This document shows, piece after piece, positions 62,035 to 64,000 of a stretch of 64,000 nt of DNA (position 1 is the first letter of the stretch; each line of letters opens with the position of its first letter). The notes beneath the pieces are model-generated. The model made no database searches and was not told the origin of the DNA. It was given only the letters and a program-made list of their open reading frames with translations. Both the position numbers and the translations under genes were made by a program. Source of the DNA: Bacillus thuringiensis (GTDB taxonomy: Bacteria; Bacillota; Bacilli; Bacillales; Bacillaceae_G); NCBI RefSeq assembly GCF_001182785.1, contig NZ_CP012099.1, positions 4,586,501-4,650,500 of the forward strand, given 5' to 3'.

Positions 62035-64000
62035 CGTTTTGGCAATTCGCATTTAAAAATGTCTCACGTAATTCAAAAGCATATTTCGCCTACTTTGTAA
62101 GTAGTGCGTTTTCTATCATGGTTTTCTTTTCATTTACTGTATACGCGTATCATCCACGCTTACAGAGTGTACAAAGCTTTCAAGAACGTGATCCTCTAAT
62201 GAACTTAGCTAGTACAGCACAGCTTGTGATCGTTATGTTCTCGTTCTTCTTTCTCTTATATTCAATTGGAACATTTTTAAATGTTCGGAAGCAGCAATTC
62301 GGGATACTCACTATTCTTGGTATCTCACAGAGACAATTAAAAAGATTGTTATTTACCGAAAACATGATAATTGGGATATTATCTATCTTTATCGGCATTC
62401 AAGGTGGACTTGTATTTTCTAACTTTTTCTTATTAGTCACTTCGAAATTAACAAGTGCGAAAGGTCTCTATTTATATTGGCCAACAGAAGCGATTATCGT
62501 TACAACCGTAACGTTTATCATTTTATTTTTAATCGTTTCTACATTTACACCAATGTTTATTCGTACTCGAAAAACAACGAAGCTTATTAAGGGCGTTAAC
62601 AAAGAGAAGAGCGAAAAAAAACCATCTATACTCATTTCACTATTTGCTTTAACTTGTTTAGGACTATGTTATTATATTGCCGGTTATCCGCAAGGCTACA
62701 TAACGGAAAAAAATGCACAAAATGGATCTGTATTCTTAATTATGCTATCTATTTTACCGCTTGTAGTGATTGGGACGTATTTATTTTTTTCACAAACATT
62801 TCTTCTCTTTATCTATATTTTAAAGAAACGAAGAAAGTTTTACTTAAAACAAATAAATATGTTATGGATTTCAGATTTAGTTTCTCGTACACGCAGTAAT
62901 ATTAATGTACTCTTTATTGTTTCTATGCTATCTGCACTTGCATTTACAATTATTATCGGGTTATTTGCTGCAAACAATAATACGAAAGCACCCATACTAG
63001 AACGATATCCAATACCATTCACCTATACATCAGAAGGTGTTAATGCATTTGAACAAAAGCATATTACTACGATTGAAACTGAACTTACAAATGCTAATTT
63101 TCAATATGACAAATATAAGTTTACCGTTTTAAAAGATACAGCTTTAAAAGAATCAATTGCCATTATGAAAATGAGTGATTATAACGCAATAGCACAGCAA
63201 TTAAACAGACCAAAAATCACTCTCGATTCTTCACAAGTTTATAATATTTCTCGCTATTCACCAGCGTTATTAAATCTCGTGTCTAACCCATTTGCGAAGC
63301 AGAACACAATTACACTTGGCTCTAATAAAAAGGAATTTCAAATTAAAGGTTTTATTAATAGAGGAATTGAGCCTCCCTTTGCATTACCTCACTTAATTGT
63401 GATGCAAGATGAAGTAATTGAAAATATGATTCCTCATATTGAAACAATTACAGTCTATAACTACTTCGTGGCAAATTGGGAAAATGCAATTGTCCCAACA
63501 AAAAATATATTAAAAAGCTTAGATCACGATGCAGAAACCTTGTATGAAGCACATAAAAATGAAGAAGATTTCATTAAACCATTTTATATTTATACAGCTA
63601 CGGATGAACTCGTTCATAGTAAAGGAAATGCAGTCGCTCAATTCTTTATTTGGGCATTTCTCGGCTTTATTTTCTTTATCGGAGCAGCTAGTGTTTTATA
63701 TTTCCGTATGTATAATGACTTAACAACTGAAAGACAAAAGTATATTACGATTACAAAGCTTGGCTTAACTGAATCAGAAATGTTTCGCTCTGCAACGATT
63801 CAATTAGGAATTTTATTTTTCGTTCCTTACATCGTTGCTGGTGTTCACACATTATTTGCGGTTAAGTTTTTACAAAGTATGTTTTCTTTCTCCTTACTAA
63901 AAGAGACATGTATCGTACTCACCTTTTTCGGGATTATCGAGATTATTTTCTTCTTCTTAATCCGTTCTCTGTACATTAATAAATTATCACAGCATATAAA
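62031..64000 (+). CDS. BceB-type permease, third copy, 3' end just outside
   Basis: Open from ATG 62031 to the window edge (656 complete codons). N-terminus MTFWQFAFKNVSRNSKAYFAYFVSS and final readable residues LYINKLSQHI match the ends of the second copy (MQKLSQHIKF), so only a few codons are missing. Ten helices and an external domain (about 310-530) that differs from both other copies. Overlaps the ATPase by 4 nt. Confidence 0.92.
   Translation, partial: MTFWQFAFKNVSRNSKAYFAYFVSSAFSIMVFFSFTVYAYHPRLQSVQSFQERDPLMNLASTAQLVIVMFSFFFLLYSIGTFLNVRKQQFGILTILGISQRQLKRLLFTENMIIGILSIFIGIQGGLVFSNFFLLVTSKLTSAKGLYLYWPTEAIIVTTVTFIILFLIVSTFTPMFIRTRKTTKLIKGVNKEKSEKKPSILISLFALTCLGLCYYIAGYPQGYITEKNAQNGSVFLIMLSILPLVVIGTYLFFSQTFLLFIYILKKRRKFYLKQINMLWISDLVSRTRSNINVLFIVSMLSALAFTIIIGLFAANNNTKAPILERYPIPFTYTSEGVNAFEQKHITTIETELTNANFQYDKYKFTVLKDTALKESIAIMKMSDYNAIAQQLNRPKITLDSSQVYNISRYSPALLNLVSNPFAKQNTITLGSNKKEFQIKGFINRGIEPPFALPHLIVMQDEVIENMIPHIETITVYNYFVANWENAIVPTKNILKSLDHDAETLYEAHKNEEDFIKPFYIYTATDELVHSKGNAVAQFFIWAFLGFIFFIGAASVLYFRMYNDLTTERQKYITITKLGLTESEMFRSATIQLGILFFVPYIVAGVHTLFAVKFLQSMFSFSLLKETCIVLTFFGIIEIIFFFLIRSLYINKLSQHI

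Overview
The window is chromosomal DNA from a low-GC Gram-positive spore former, almost certainly a member of the Bacillus cereus group. The main evidence is a locus for a class D sortase with an LPNTA substrate (basI/srtC type), two intergenic repeats resembling bcr1, a GerP-type spore protein, SdpRI and BceAB modules, and gene order shared with the B. subtilis ytl-ytk-luxS-ytj-yti-yth region. I see no rRNA, tRNA, prophage or CRISPR array.

Layout. 0-4 kb: the 5' part of a membrane histidine kinase, a large catalase (katE) and an alpha/beta hydrolase. 4-12.9 kb: an LTA-synthase-like sulfatase-fold protein, an NMT1-type ABC transporter (ytlACD-like), a zinc-peptidase-like lipoprotein, a HAD phosphatase and a DUF3267 protein. 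12.9-19.1 kb: ytkD, ytzI, four tandem DUF3953 membrane proteins, luxS, yidD, carbonic anhydrase and cytochrome bd oxidase. 19.1-23.1 kb: repeats, a palindrome-rich noncoding stretch, YdcF-like and YitT-like membrane proteins and a 41-bp tandem repeat. 23.2-26.8 kb: DUF4247, DUF4178, DUF350, PspA and a lipoprotein. 26.9-30.3 kb: feoAB behind a Fur box, then a TPP riboswitch and thiT. 30.5-34.3 kb: basI, a sortase and a two-component system. 35.4-36.9 kb: hpt and a lipid kinase. 36.9-43.6 kb: small soluble proteins of the immunity-protein type, an Rpn nuclease with 16 GIEQ repeats, and an IS150-type insertion sequence sitting in the loop of the rpn terminator. 43.7-50.7 kb: a BceB remnant, an aldo/keto reductase, YxeA, DedA, a methyltransferase and a BceAB transporter. 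51-55.2 kb: an AraC/GyrI regulator, an SdpR operon with two SdpI paralogues, and a sigma/anti-sigma pair. 55.4-64 kb: a BceRS two-component system followed by permease, permease, ATPase, permease; the last permease runs off the window.

How the parts fit. Much of the window concerns envelope defence: BceRS/BceAB modules, PspA, the sigma/anti-sigma pair, SdpI, LTA synthase, DedA and the sortase. The strongest new observation is a 25-bp operator, TTACA-N6-TNACA-N4-TGTAA or its reverse complement, found four times. It lies upstream of the lipoprotein at 26.2 kb, the unknown 110-aa gene at 34.8 kb and the bceAB operon at 50.7 kb, with a fourth copy between bceAB and the AraC gene. Three copies are followed, 5 nt on, by a conserved ATCGATAGT-like block. 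The core matches the published BceR site TNACA-N4-TGTAA, so a BceR-like regulator, perhaps the one at 55.4 kb, probably controls a dispersed regulon that includes proteins of unknown function.
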